Shown: positions 17,262 to 26,317, numbered from the stretch's first letter. The stretch is DNA of 50,248 nt from Shumkonia mesophila (GCF_026163695.1 NZ_JAOTID010000020.1:1-50248), one strand, 5' to 3'. The notes: a model not told the origin generated them from the letters alone. Numbers and translations: made by a program.

Positions 17262-18863
17262 CTATCTACCGCCGTTGTTGCCGCCGGCGGGACGCTTCTC
17301 TTCCTCCGGTTCGGCCGCCACCGGCGTCTGCTGGATGCCCGCCACGTCCGGATCCGGCAGCCCCAGCTCGCGGCGGCGGGCCCGCTCGTAGGCCTGCTGT
17401 TCGAGGATCTCCTCGTAGTCCTTCCCCTGCTCGGCAGCCTCGTCCTGCAGGGTCGACAGGCCGGCGTCGATGCGCATGAGCGCCGCCTGCGCCTCCTTGG
17501 TGGGGTCGACCCAGCCGCGCCCGGGGCCGATCCAGCGGCAGCGCGTCCACGCCGCCACGTTGTCCCAGAACGCCGGGGCGCCGGCCGGGACCTCGACGGT
17601 CCCGTTGTCGATCGCTTCTTCAAGCCACAGCACGAAGATCGGGGTGGCGACGCCGGCAGCGTAGGAATCCCGGCGGGCGATCAGGAACTTCCAGGCTTCC
17701 AGCAGGGCGGCGCGGGCCGAGGAATAGTTCGTCTGCGACCAGTCGCCGGCCACCTGCTCGTAGCTTTGGCCGATCCCCGCCGCGATGTGGCGAAGCACGG
17801 CGCGCTCAAATTCCGCAAAACTGGCGTTGGGCCGCTCGGCCGCCGAGAATTTGAACGACTCACCAGGGAACAGCGTGGGGATGCGCACGCCGTCGAGCGT
17901 CAGGCGGCGATCGTTGTGGAAGTCGGCCCGCGCCGTCTGGTAGGCCGAGACGCCGGTGTCCAGCGCCTCCTCCAGCAGCGAGTGGTCGAACGGGCTTTCG
18001 ATGAAGGCGGCGAAGATGGCGTTGACCAGGGCGGCCTGGAGCTCGGTGCGGCCGTAACGGTCCTCCATCCGGAACTTCTCGACCACCGGCGTCAGGATCG
18101 ACTTGCCGCGTGTCTGGTCGGCGCGTTCCGCCTCGAAGAAGTGGATGACGCGGGTGCGCCCCCACGGCGTGCGGCGAGGGATCCGTTCCCAGCGCATGGA
18201 ATCCATCGACGCCAGGCCGGAATCAGCGGGATGGTGGGCGCGGATGTGGTAGGCCTGCGGCGCGCCGTAGGCGTTGATCTCCACCCCGCCCTTCAGCGAC
18301 ACGGTGTCCGGCACGTTGTTCGGGTTCGACAGGCGGTCGGGGTCGACGACCTGGATGGCGGTCGCGAACGACGTGCCGGCGCGGCGCAGCCACTGCGCGA
18401 CGGCCAGGGACTCGCCCTCCACCAACCGATGGCGGAAGCAGAGGCCGACCAACCCGGAGATCGTCATCCGCTCGGCGGCGTCGACATAGCAGCGCGGGTC
18501 GTTGGCCCACGCCATGAACTTCTCCTCGACCTCGCGGCGGAAGGCCCGCGCCCAGTCCGCCGTCTGACCCAGGGCCGCGTAAGAGGGGCGGTACGAGAGC
18601 CGAAAATTGGCGCCGATCGCCTGGTCGACGAAGCGCTGCATCGCGCCCGACGCCCAGCCGTTGTTGCGGGCGAGGTCGCGGACCCGCGACACCACCGTGT
18701 CGCGTTCGGGCAGCCAGTCCGCGTCGGCCGATCGCAGCGCCGGCTGCCAGTTGGCCAGGTCCTGGCTGACGCGGTCGGCCGCCGAGTGCGACGTCGTCGG
18801 CCCGAAGGCGGAGGCCCGCGGCATCGGAAGCCCGGTGGCGTCGAGAATCGTTGGCGCGGGCAT
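17262..18863 (-). CDS. Portal protein (lambda B family)
   Basis: The start is ATG 18863, overlapping the gpW stop (ATGA). The 533-residue product has lambda-portal features: RDLARNNGWASGAMQRFVD (about 62-80), GLCFRHRLVEGESLAV (about 145-160), the VVDPDRLSNPNN segment, and the late part with AGIGQSYEQVAGDWSQTNYSS. The portal is the twelve-fold DNA gate at the capsid vertex. The C-terminal tail is charged and Pro-rich. It is followed by the protease gene 9 bp away. Confidence 0.93.
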   Translation of the reverse strand: MPAPTILDATGLPMPRASAFGPTTSHSAADRVSQDLANWQPALRSADADWLPERDTVVSRVRDLARNNGWASGAMQRFVDQAIGANFRLSYRPSYAALGQTADWARAFRREVEEKFMAWANDPRCYVDAAERMTISGLVGLCFRHRLVEGESLAVAQWLRRAGTSFATAIQVVDPDRLSNPNNVPDTVSLKGGVEINAYGAPQAYHIRAHHPADSGLASMDSMRWERIPRRTPWGRTRVIHFFEAERADQTRGKSILTPVVEKFRMEDRYGRTELQAALVNAIFAAFIESPFDHSLLEEALDTGVSAYQTARADFHNDRRLTLDGVRIPTLFPGESFKFSAAERPNASFAEFERAVLRHIAAGIGQSYEQVAGDWSQTNYSSARAALLEAWKFLIARRDSYAAGVATPIFVLWLEEAIDNGTVEVPAGAPAFWDNVAAWTRCRWIGPGRGWVDPTKEAQAALMRIDAGLSTLQDEAAEQGKDYEEILEQQAYERARRRELGLPDPDVAGIQQTPVAAEPEEEKRPAGGNNGGR

Positions 18864-19090
18864 CAGAAACCCACCCCGATCGCCCGCCGGCCGCGCGTGC
18901 CCGAGGCCGTGGCGATCTGCGCCTTGAGATCGGCGACGTAGCCGCGCAGCGAGGCGGCGTCGCCGGCCTGCCAGGTGACCGTCTTGCCGTCGGCCGCGCG
19001 CAGCGTGACCGCCTTGCGGCTGGTCAGCAGGTCGTGCAGCGCCGCCTCCGCCTCGGCGAGGCGGGTGGTGAGGGTCGCGACATCGGTCAT
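18863..19090 (-). CDS. Head-tail joining protein gpW-like
   Basis: The 75-residue protein is of gpW size and place (between terminase large subunit and portal). It has a helical N-terminus (LTTRLAEAEAALHDLLTSR), a short beta hairpin (VTLRAADGKTVTWQ) and a second helix (ASLRGYVADLKAQIA), the fold known for gpW. gpW completes the filled head so that FII and the tail can join. The start has an AGGAG site. Confidence 0.88.
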   Translation of the reverse strand: MTDVATLTTRLAEAEAALHDLLTSRKAVTLRAADGKTVTWQAGDAASLRGYVADLKAQIATASGTRGRRAIGVGF

Positions 19091-19099
19091 CGGTTGCTC

Positions 19100-21040
19100 C
19101 TACGCCAGACGGCTGGCGATCGAATCCGGCTTTGCGGCCGTCGCCGGCCTGGCCGGCGCGTCCTTGGCGAGGCCGCCCAGGGGCAGGTCCTCGAAATCCA
19201 GTTGGCCCGAGACGAGCGCCGCCTCGCGCTCGGCTTCCAGCTTGTCCCAGGCGCTTTCGGGCATCGAGCGGACGCCGAGATGAAGGGCCGCCGCCTCGGC
19301 CTGGTTCATGGTGTCCAGCACCTCGTTCGACAGGTTCGGGTCCTTCTCCCAGCGAGCGACCGTGTAGCCGTCGCGGTTCTTGCGCTCGACCCGCCGCTCC
19401 GAGGTCAGCTGGATGAAGTACTCCTCCTCCAGCCCCTTCGGCAGCCCAACGTGGCCGAAGGCCAGCGGATCGGTCTTCGCCAGGCGGCGGTAGAGCCCCA
19501 TCTTCAGGGTGCTGACGCCGACGTTGTAGAACCGCCGCGACCACGGAATGACCTTGCCCTTGCGGTCGCGCTCGCGCTTCACGCGGGCCAGCAGGGGGCC
19601 GCTGTCGCCCTTGTCGCCGCGCACCATGATGACGCGCGACACCGGCTTCTTCTTGGCCCAGCCCCAGACGTCCTCGGTCCAGGCGTTGCCGTCGATGGCG
19701 GCGCGGTCGATGCCGACCATCCGCCCCGCCTCGTTGCGCCACCTCTGCTCCAGCAGCGTGTCGAGCGCCGTCTGCGTGGCCGGCTCCGAGATGTGGCCGG
19801 GGATGACGAAGTAGTCCACAACCCAGCGTCGCCCCTCGCGGCCCCAGCCGACCAGGTGCGCCTCGACGCGGTCCTTCTGGCAGTCGATGCCGAGGGTCAG
19901 CAGAATCGCCCCGAAGGGGACCGTGCCGCGCGCGTAGCCGCTCTCGGCGGCGCGGTCGCGCAGGCCCTCCCAAGGCGGCGCCTCACCCTTGAAGTGATAG
20001 GCCATCCCCACCGTGTCGTTGAGGAAGACGCGCTCGGCCTCGGGCTTGCCCTCGGCCTTGAACCACTCGCTGGCGATCAACTCCCAGCTTTGCAGCGGCG
20101 CGTAGGCCGACCACAGATAGAAGCTGCGGTGGTGGCGGGCCTTGGGGTTTCTGGCCACCCACCGGCCACTGCGCACCATGCCGGCGCGGTGGTGCTCCTC
20201 GATCACGCCGCCGCAACTCGGACAGGTGAAGAACGCCTGGTCGGGATGCTCCCGGTCCAGGTTGACCTGCATGTTCTCCCACTCGAGCGGATGCTCGTGG
20301 CCGCAGTGCGGGCACGGCACGTGGTAGCTCTCCTGGGTGCCGGCCTCGAAGTTCGTCGTGATCCGGCAGCCGGGCGACACTAGCGGCGTCGAGATCTTCA
20401 ACACCTTGCCGAAGGCGTAGGCCCGCGACCGGTTGTCGGACTGGGCCTCGGGGTCGCCGGCCGAGTTCATCTCCCACTTCGACAGGTCGTCCTGAACCTG
20501 GCGCGGCATCGACACCTGCGACAGCGAAGCCGGGCTGTTCGCGCCGCTGATCAGGATGGAGCCGCGACCGTCGCTCCGCTCCTTGAACATGATGGCGTCG
20601 CCGCCGTCCCGCGACTTCTCGGGAAACAGCCGCCGCAGGCTGGCCGTGCCCAGCAGCATCGGCTTCAGCTTGAGCCGCGACCAGCGCCGGCCGTTCTCCT
20701 CCGTCGGATGGACGTACAGGAAGTCGCACGGGTCCATGTCCTGGCTGCCCAGGACGAAGACGTTGGCGACCACCGTCTTGCCGATCTGGGCCGAGCCCTT
20801 GAGCGTCACCGTCCGGCACGGATCGTCCGGGCCCAGCGCCCGCAGGATCTCTGTGAAGAACGGGAACAGGTCGTGGTTGTAGGGCCCAGGGAACGGGCTC
20901 TCGCGCTCCGAGAATACGATGTTCTCCGCCGCCCAGGTCACGAAATCGACGGGCGGCGGCGGCTCGATGGCGTCAACCAGGACCTGCGTCGCCACCCTCT
21001 CCGGGTTCGCCAGAAGGATTGCCATCGCCGATCCCGTCAT
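19100..21040 (-). CDS. Terminase large subunit (lambda A / GpA family)
   Basis: The 646-residue ATPase-nuclease contains WAAENIVFSERESPFPGPYN (36-55), an atypical Walker A (KGSAQIGKT, 81-89) and VHPTEENGRRWSRLKL, plus a zinc-type HVPCPHCGHEHPLEW with FTCPSCGGVI, all common in the GpA family. The nuclease part includes GIDCQKDRVEAHLVGW. It packages DNA and cuts it, by family at cos sites. The N-terminus overlaps the small subunit gene by 68 bp, suggesting coupled translation. Confidence 0.94.
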   Translation of the reverse strand: MTGSAMAILLANPERVATQVLVDAIEPPPPVDFVTWAAENIVFSERESPFPGPYNHDLFPFFTEILRALGPDDPCRTVTLKGSAQIGKTVVANVFVLGSQDMDPCDFLYVHPTEENGRRWSRLKLKPMLLGTASLRRLFPEKSRDGGDAIMFKERSDGRGSILISGANSPASLSQVSMPRQVQDDLSKWEMNSAGDPEAQSDNRSRAYAFGKVLKISTPLVSPGCRITTNFEAGTQESYHVPCPHCGHEHPLEWENMQVNLDREHPDQAFFTCPSCGGVIEEHHRAGMVRSGRWVARNPKARHHRSFYLWSAYAPLQSWELIASEWFKAEGKPEAERVFLNDTVGMAYHFKGEAPPWEGLRDRAAESGYARGTVPFGAILLTLGIDCQKDRVEAHLVGWGREGRRWVVDYFVIPGHISEPATQTALDTLLEQRWRNEAGRMVGIDRAAIDGNAWTEDVWGWAKKKPVSRVIMVRGDKGDSGPLLARVKRERDRKGKVIPWSRRFYNVGVSTLKMGLYRRLAKTDPLAFGHVGLPKGLEEEYFIQLTSERRVERKNRDGYTVARWEKDPNLSNEVLDTMNQAEAAALHLGVRSMPESAWDKLEAEREAALVSGQLDFEDLPLGGLAKDAPARPATAAKPDSIASRLA

Positions 21041-21671
21041 CGTCCTCGAGGTAGCGGTCCATGCCCTCCACGGTCTGGCGCAGTGCCCGGGCCGCCGATG
21101 CCCGCACGCCGCGGAACTCGGAGCGCAGCACGTGCACGACGTCGCGCTGGGTCAGGCCGAACTTCGCCGCGACGGCGCCCGCCATGTCGGCCAGGCCGCC
21201 CTCGAAAACCTTCATCATCTGGGCGGCGACACGCGCCATGTCCTGCTTCGCGTCTTCGGTGCGCATGTAAAGCCCGGCGCGCGCCCGCTCCTCCTCCGCC
21301 AGGCGGCGGTTCTGCGCCTGCAGCTGGCGCAGCCGCTCGTCCTTGATCCGGTCCTCGACGGTCGGATCCTTCGGCTGTAGGCCCGACAGCGATTGCGGGA
21401 CCGTGGGCGCTCCCGACGGCAGCGCCGGCCCCGGCGCCGGCTCGTCGAGCCGTGTGCCCATGCCGTTGAGCCCCAGCCGCTGGGTGACGTCGAGGGCGCC
21501 GCGCAGCTGCTCGCGGGCGATCGCCACAACGATCTTGGCCGAACGCCCCTCGCCCTCCAGGGCCGGGCCGTGGATCTTGCCTTCCGATATCCACTGGCTG
21601 ACCCGGCCAGGCGTGACGCCGCAGAGGACCGCGAACCGTCCCTTCGGCAGGACCTCCGCCGCCTCCGCCAT
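20973..21671 (-). CDS. Terminase small subunit (Nu1-like DNA recognition)
   Basis: The 232-residue protein starts with a winged-helix-like DNA-binding region (FAVLCGVTPGRVSQWISEGK, residues 13-32), similar to Nu1. A helical middle follows (RIKDERLRQLQAQNRRLAEEE, about 108-128). It precedes and overlaps the large terminase gene. Small subunits bind the packaging initiation site, which in lambda-like phages lies just upstream, so the intergenic region 21672-21955 is a candidate cos. Confidence 0.87.
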   Translation of the reverse strand: MAEAAEVLPKGRFAVLCGVTPGRVSQWISEGKIHGPALEGEGRSAKIVVAIAREQLRGALDVTQRLGLNGMGTRLDEPAPGPALPSGAPTVPQSLSGLQPKDPTVEDRIKDERLRQLQAQNRRLAEEERARAGLYMRTEDAKQDMARVAAQMMKVFEGGLADMAGAVAAKFGLTQRDVVHVLRSEFRGVRASAARALRQTVEGMDRYLEDDDGIGDGNPSGEPGEGGDAGPG

Positions 21672-21811
21672 CGGCTAAACTCCGACTTGAGCCAAGTTTA
21701 GGAAACTCTTTAGCTTTTTAGGCTTCCAAAACCCGCTGTGACTGCCGAACCCCCGCAGGGCCGCCACTCGCGTACGTTCCACCCTTGGGAAGGACCCATC
21801 CGCCGGAAAGG

Positions 21812-21846
21812 GCGAAGCCCCGGCGGGGACACCGCCGGGGCTTCGC
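21812..21846. terminator. Perfect 15-bp inverted repeat with 5-nt loop
   Basis: GCGAAGCCCCGGCGG pairs perfectly with CCGCCGGGGCTTCGC around GGACA. It could end transcription entering from the early operon, but has no adjoining T-run on either strand, so it may be a packaging or processing element instead. Confidence 0.5.
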
Positions 21847-21880
21847 AGGCGAACAGGGAGGCTTCACGTCCGGGGAAACG

Positions 21881-21920
21881 AGAAAGGCCCGCCACCAGTT
21901 CCCGGAGCGCGGACCTTTCT
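21881..21920. terminator. Hairpin AGAAAGG...CCTTTCT, terminator-like
   Basis: AGAAAGGCCCGC and GCGGACCTTTCT form an imperfect stem around the sequence 21893-21908. It ends in a short T-rich run on both strands, as in bidirectional terminators, and lies just after the stop of the unknown gene 21956-22573. Confidence 0.5.
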
Positions 21921-21955
21921 GAATGTTACTCGTATACCAATGCCTCTCATCGTAG

Positions 21956-22573
21956 TCAATACCCTTCAACAAGCCATGGTTCCCTTTGGAACGGAAGACG
22001 CAAGACCTTGCGCTCCAACGTCCCGTCGAGACGCCCGGCTATATCGTCCAGCGCATCCCACCACGCTAGCCAGATTTTCCGCACGTCCCTGATCCAATCG
22101 GCATGGGGAAGGTAGGTCAGCGGGCAATAGTCTGGATAGTTGCGAGCACGGTCTTTGTAAATCACCACTGGTTTGCCGTTTCCTCCCTTGATGGCGACCG
22201 GCCGGCGCATAACCCCCTCACACCAGTCCGGCCGCGTGCCGCCCTTGGCGTGGCGTATGACCATGCCGACCAGTATCGACGGCAGAGCCGTCACCGCCTC
22301 GTGCGTCGCCTCAGCATCGGGATGGAGGTCGCACGCCACCCCGGCCGCCCACACCGCTCCACCCCGCGACACGTCGACCCGGCATCCCAGGGCGATGTGG
22401 TTGGCGATCATCGACGCGTTGCTAATCCCGCGCGTCATTGGCGCCGCAGTACCCGCCGCCCGCCCGATGATCGCGTCCGCCGCCTGGTCCTGGTAGGTCC
22501 ATATCAACAGCCTCTCGATGTCCATGGCCAGCACCGGCTCCACGCGGTCCCGTTCCGCCTGCGATACCCCCAT
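21956..22573 (-). CDS. Phage protein of unknown function
   Basis: The 205-residue protein has a good start (AAGGAGATCGAGG before ATG 22573) and coding-type base use. It contains RVEPVLAMDIERLLIWTYQDQAAD near the start, a Gly/Cys-rich middle (GCRVDVSRGGAVWAAGVACD) and a Trp-rich end (WIRDVRKIWLAWWDALDDIAG). It is the last gene of the early operon before the late region, the place of late-gene regulators in some phages, but I see no such motif and do not assign one. Confidence 0.7.
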   Translation of the reverse strand: MGVSQAERDRVEPVLAMDIERLLIWTYQDQAADAIIGRAAGTAAPMTRGISNASMIANHIALGCRVDVSRGGAVWAAGVACDLHPDAEATHEAVTALPSILVGMVIRHAKGGTRPDWCEGVMRRPVAIKGGNGKPVVIYKDRARNYPDYCPLTYLPHADWIRDVRKIWLAWWDALDDIAGRLDGTLERKVLRLPFQREPWLVEGY

Positions 22574-22597
22574 CCTCGATCTCCTTCTTCGTGAGGC

Positions 22598-22811
22598 CGG
22601 ACAGGCCAGTCAGGTCGGCCATCCGTAACCCCTTGAAATTTAATCCTGTGGCGAACCTGCCAGACCTGTCAGACCTATATACCCTCACGCCCGCGCCCGC
22701 CCGCACGCGCGCGATAGAGCCCCGAAATAGGTCCGCCAGGTCTGGCAGGTCAGCCAACGCGTTGAAACTAAACGCGGTTTCGCTGGCTGACCTGGCGAAC
22801 CTGTCAGACCT
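22598..22811. repeat. Cluster of iteron-like GACCTG repeats between early genes
   Basis: About 28-bp units occur at 22650-22676, 22729-22756 (inverted) and 22784-22811, with a diverged copy at 22598-22622. The inverted unit and the last unit match at about 23 of 28 positions, and all are built from short motifs like GACCTGYCAGACCT. The region lies just after the primase-helicase gene and contains an A/T-rich stretch (22633-22646). It could be a replication origin or a regulatory site; this is inference. Confidence 0.55.
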
Positions 22812-24217
22812 CACGACGGGCCATCGTCGCCCCAATCGATGGCATGGCCCGACAGCTTCTCCTGGAAGTGTCGCCGGCATTCCTCAAGCGGCGGGAACAC
22901 GTAATGCGGCAGGCGCCGCCATGTCGTCACGCCGCGCTCGTCAGTGTGGTCGACCGATATGCGGGACGACTTCGGCCACCCCTTAGGCAGCAGGCGCCGC
23001 CGCAGGGCAATGGCCAACTGCGTCTCGACGCGCTTGCGCTTGACCCCGATCTTTTCGGCGAACTTGACGTAGCTCTCCCACAGAGCCTCAGTCGGCACCT
23101 CACATACCCAATCATCCTGCGACGGAAGAATGGCTCCGGCCTTCAGGCGGCTCAGCCACCAGGCGTCCTCATCCGGCATGGTCGAAATGCGCTGCTCATA
23201 GAGCGCCTCGGTATCAGGGATGGCCTTCAGGTCGACCATGCCGAGGTCGAAGTTGAGCAGGTAGTGCAGCAGCGCGGCACGGCCTTCCACGCTCTCACCC
23301 CAGGCCACCAGCGGCCCGAAGTACTCTCTCTCCCGGACGTGGGTCGACGCGACGTCGAACACCGCCCAGCGGCGCGACCCGTAGCCGGCCGGAATCACCC
23401 AGTCGTTGTTGGATGTCACCTGAAGGCGTATCAGGTTGCGCACCTTGTAGGCATCGACGTTCTTGCGCTCGATATAATGGACGTCGCTGGTCACCAGCCC
23501 CTTGAGGCGTCCCTCAGCCTGCTTGTCGCCCGCCCAGAAGCCCTCGTCGACCTGCAACAAGATGCAGTTTTCCATGTGCTGGTTGAAGTTCCCCGTCACA
23601 TAGCGCGGATCGTCGATCAGGCTGTAGTGGGCGGGGAATAACGAACCGACGATCTTACCGGGCAGCGTCTTGCCGCTTCCCTCGTCACCTCGAAACACCA
23701 GCGCCGTCTCGCACTTCTGGCCGGGATGCTGCGCGATGTCGGCATACCACGCCATGATATAGTCGCCGGCCGCCTTATTGCCGTCGGCCAGCACGCCGTA
23801 GACGTGCTTCTCCCACAGCGCGACGTCACCCGCCTTCGGCTCGACATCGAAGCCGCGCCACAGGTTGTAATAGCTTTCCGGGGCACCGTCGGGAGCGAGG
23901 CAGACGCCGAGGTACTCGCGGCGCAAGGGGCTCTCCAGCCACACCTCGGCCCACGTCTGAAGGTCGCGCTTGCCGGTGTCGACGAAGTGCGTCCCATGGA
24001 GCAGCTTGAACGCGCCCACCTTGACGAAGCGCACCTCTGGCCGGCCCCAGGCATCCGTTCCCTCGCGCAAAATGACGGCGTCCGCGCCGGCCAGAACGAA
24101 AGCATGATCCTCGTTCAGCCGGTCAACGATCGCCGCCACCTCGCCGCCGACCCGCTCGACCTTCGATGGCTTTCCACCCTTCCCGGGCGGGGTGTACTTC
24201 GCCGGGCCATCGCTCAT
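22811..24217 (-). CDS. Primase-helicase family ATPase (DUF5906-like)
   Basis: I start at ATG 24217 (GGAAGG upstream). The 468-residue protein has a Walker A GDEGSGKT (177-184) inside FRGDEGSGKTLPGKIVGSLF, and the motifs LLQVDEGFWAGDKQAEGRLK and VTSNNDWVIPAGYGSRRW that are characteristic of phage SF3-like helicases of this family. These unwind DNA at phage origins and often pair with a primase, as with the DnaG-type gene nearby. N-terminal 170 residues probably include the primase-linked part, though no polymerase motif is clear. Confidence 0.85.
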   Translation of the reverse strand: MSDGPAKYTPPGKGGKPSKVERVGGEVAAIVDRLNEDHAFVLAGADAVILREGTDAWGRPEVRFVKVGAFKLLHGTHFVDTGKRDLQTWAEVWLESPLRREYLGVCLAPDGAPESYYNLWRGFDVEPKAGDVALWEKHVYGVLADGNKAAGDYIMAWYADIAQHPGQKCETALVFRGDEGSGKTLPGKIVGSLFPAHYSLIDDPRYVTGNFNQHMENCILLQVDEGFWAGDKQAEGRLKGLVTSDVHYIERKNVDAYKVRNLIRLQVTSNNDWVIPAGYGSRRWAVFDVASTHVREREYFGPLVAWGESVEGRAALLHYLLNFDLGMVDLKAIPDTEALYEQRISTMPDEDAWWLSRLKAGAILPSQDDWVCEVPTEALWESYVKFAEKIGVKRKRVETQLAIALRRRLLPKGWPKSSRISVDHTDERGVTTWRRLPHYVFPPLEECRRHFQEKLSGHAIDWGDDGPS

Positions 24218-24290
24218 CGCGCCGCCTTCCTTCCAGCAGGGAGAGGGGGGCGGGCGCCGCAAAATAGGCGCGGTGTCCTATTCTCGGAGT

Positions 24291-25007
24291 TCATACCGCC
24301 TCCTGTTTGTTATCCTCACCAGCCTCCCGGATGAACACCTCCGGCAGTGCTGGCGGCTTCGGCCGCTTGCGCAGCGCCGCGTAGACGACTGCCGCGTGAT
24401 CCTCATCATCGCAGACGATCGCCCCCGCCCCCTCGATCACATCGCGCAGGTAGCGCGCCTCCTCACCCTCGCCGCCCGGCGTCAGGCCGACCACCGGCCC
24501 CAGCAGGCAGAGCGGGCCGGCCACGTCCTCCGCCGGCCATCCGTCCAGGGCCTTGAGCCAAGCCAGTGGCGTAGCACACAGACGCACCCGCCGCGGTGCC
24601 TCGATGGCCAGCCCGCCCCATGGGGCCAGAGCCCACTCTCCCAGGGCCAAGGCCGTGCGGCGGCGACGCCACCAGCGGTCCGGCGACCTCGGGTCGAAGG
24701 CCACCTGATCAACACAGGCCGGCGCAACCTCGCCGGGCCCAGCGTCAGCGGCGGCGGCTGGAGGGTCGGCGAAAGCACCCACCACGACCGCGTTGAACCG
24801 CATCGGATCGCCCTCATTCCCGCTCGCCTCGCCGGCCGGCTCGAAATGCCCATCCTCCCAGGCGACGATGGGCAACACCCCGATGCCGCCAGCCGCCAGG
24901 AAGGCGACCTTGACGATCCCCTGCTCTTCCAGCCAGGCCCGTTGCTCCTCGCTCAGCGCCTCGAACGCCGAAGACAGCTCGGCCATCATCGCGCGCGCCT
25001 TCAGCAT
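24291..25007 (-). CDS. Unknown protein in the primase operon
   Basis: Start taken at ATG 25007, overlapping the primase stop; ATG 24989 is an alternative. The 238-residue product has an acidic helical start (LSSAFEALSEEQRAWLEEQG), an Ala/Gly-rich middle, a WWRRRRTALALGEWALAPWGG segment, and near the end EGAGAIVCDDEDHAAVVYAAL, similar to a Toprim-like or P-loop-like core but without complete motifs. It lies between the primase and the primase-helicase, so a role in replication is likely but not assigned. Confidence 0.65.
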   Translation of the reverse strand: MLKARAMMAELSSAFEALSEEQRAWLEEQGIVKVAFLAAGGIGVLPIVAWEDGHFEPAGEASGNEGDPMRFNAVVVGAFADPPAAAADAGPGEVAPACVDQVAFDPRSPDRWWRRRRTALALGEWALAPWGGLAIEAPRRVRLCATPLAWLKALDGWPAEDVAGPLCLLGPVVGLTPGGEGEEARYLRDVIEGAGAIVCDDEDHAAVVYAALRKRPKPPALPEVFIREAGEDNKQEAV

Positions 25008-26317
25008 GGGTGCCCTCTCGCTACCGTCGCCAGATGGTCGATCGCCACCGTTTCCCCGCGCGGCCACAACCGCTCGACGAAGGCGCGCACGAAGTGCCCG
25101 CGCAGCATCGGGTCGGAGATCCGCCCGGCCTGTCGCCGCAGGCGCCCCTCCAGGGCAGCCCGCTCTTCCGGCGTCTCCGCAGGCCGCCCATCGGTTTCCA
25201 TCCGCCAGACGATCTCCGAGATCGGCAGGGCGGCATGCAGCACATCGTCCATCGCCGCCGACCCTTTCGTCCGGATCAGGCTGTCGGGGTCCTCGCCGGC
25301 GGGCATCGTTGCAAACAACAGGCCGATGCCCGGCCGCAGCATCGGCAGGGCGCGCTCCGCCGCCCGCATCGCCGCCTTCTGGCCGGCCGCGTCGCCGTCC
25401 AGGCACAGCACCGGGTCGGGAACGATCTTCCACAGCGCCCGCAGATGCTCCTCGGTCAGCGCGGTGCCGAGCGGCGCGACGGCGACGTCGAAGTCCGCCT
25501 GGTGGAGCGTGATCACGTCCATGTAGCCCTCGGCCACCACGATCCGGCCGGACGCGCGCGCCGGTCCAAGGGCCAGGTCGACGCCGTAAAGCACGCTGCG
25601 CTTTTCGAACACAGCGGACTCCGGGGAGTTCAGGTACTTCGGCTCCCCCGGCCCGAGCGTGCGCCCGCCGAAGGCGATGACGCGACCCCTAGCGTCGGCG
25701 ATCGGGAACATGACGCGGTCACGGAAGTAATGATAGCCGGGCCTACCGTCGGAAGGCCGGAGGATCAGGCCCGCCTCGCGCATCAGGTCGGGGGAGATGC
25801 CCGCCCTGGCCAGCGCCGACCCAAGGCCGCCCCCACCCTCTGGTGCAAAGCCCAGCCGGAAGCGTTCGATGATCTCATCGGTCAGGCCACGTCCTCTCAG
25901 ATAGTCGAGCCCAGGCTTGCCCTCCGGCATGCGCAGCATCTTCTGGAAGTGCACGCAGGCCGCCTCCAGCACCTCATGAAGCGTGCGCCGCCGGAGCTCC
26001 CGCTCGCGCTCCTCCGGTGTGTCGGTCGGGATCTCCATCCCCGCCATGGCGGCCAGCCGCTCGACCGCCTCGGGGAAGGTCAGGCCCTCGATCTTCATCA
26101 CGAAGGTGATGACGTCGCCGTGCTCGCCGGAACTGAAGTCGTGGTAGAAGCCCTTGTCCGGCACCACGGTGAAGGACGGGGACTTCTCCTTCTGGAACGG
26201 ACTCAGGCCGACGTACTCGCGGCCCCGGCGGATGAGCTTGACGCGCTTGCCGATCACATCCTCGATCGGCACGCGGGCGCGAAGTTCGTCTAGAAAGTGA
26301 GGGGAGAACGCGGTCAT
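25001..26317 (-). CDS. DnaG-type primase lacking the zinc-binding residues
   Basis: The start is ATG 26317 (ATGA overlap). The 438-residue protein has the DnaG N-terminal domain, an RNA polymerase domain and a Toprim domain with VVAEGYMDVI and LDGDAAGQKAA. In the CHC2 zinc region the pattern around CPFH and YHCFGC is SPFQ (39-42) and YHDFSS (58-63), so all four expected ligands (Cys39, His42, Cys60, Cys63) are replaced by Ser, Gln, Asp and Ser while the rest is kept. It is shorter than cellular DnaG at the C-terminus. It should make RNA primers for phage replication with the neighbouring helicase. Confidence 0.88.
   Translation of the reverse strand: MTAFSPHFLDELRARVPIEDVIGKRVKLIRRGREYVGLSPFQKEKSPSFTVVPDKGFYHDFSSGEHGDVITFVMKIEGLTFPEAVERLAAMAGMEIPTDTPEERERELRRRTLHEVLEAACVHFQKMLRMPEGKPGLDYLRGRGLTDEIIERFRLGFAPEGGGGLGSALARAGISPDLMREAGLILRPSDGRPGYHYFRDRVMFPIADARGRVIAFGGRTLGPGEPKYLNSPESAVFEKRSVLYGVDLALGPARASGRIVVAEGYMDVITLHQADFDVAVAPLGTALTEEHLRALWKIVPDPVLCLDGDAAGQKAAMRAAERALPMLRPGIGLLFATMPAGEDPDSLIRTKGSAAMDDVLHAALPISEIVWRMETDGRPAETPEERAALEGRLRRQAGRISDPMLRGHFVRAFVERLWPRGETVAIDHLATVARGHPC

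Larger units (their letters stand above)
21672..21955. other. Intergenic region upstream of terminase; candidate cos region
   Basis: No gene is visible. In lambda-like genomes cos lies just before the small terminase gene, so this is the place to expect it, though no known cos sequence is recognised. It has two strong hairpins (21812-21846 and 21881-21920) and a more A/T-rich stretch next to the terminase start (about 21690-21735). Confidence 0.45.

Noticed and set aside
22598-22811. CRISPR array
   Set aside because: Repeats are imperfect, overlap each other and occur in both orientations without regular spacers.
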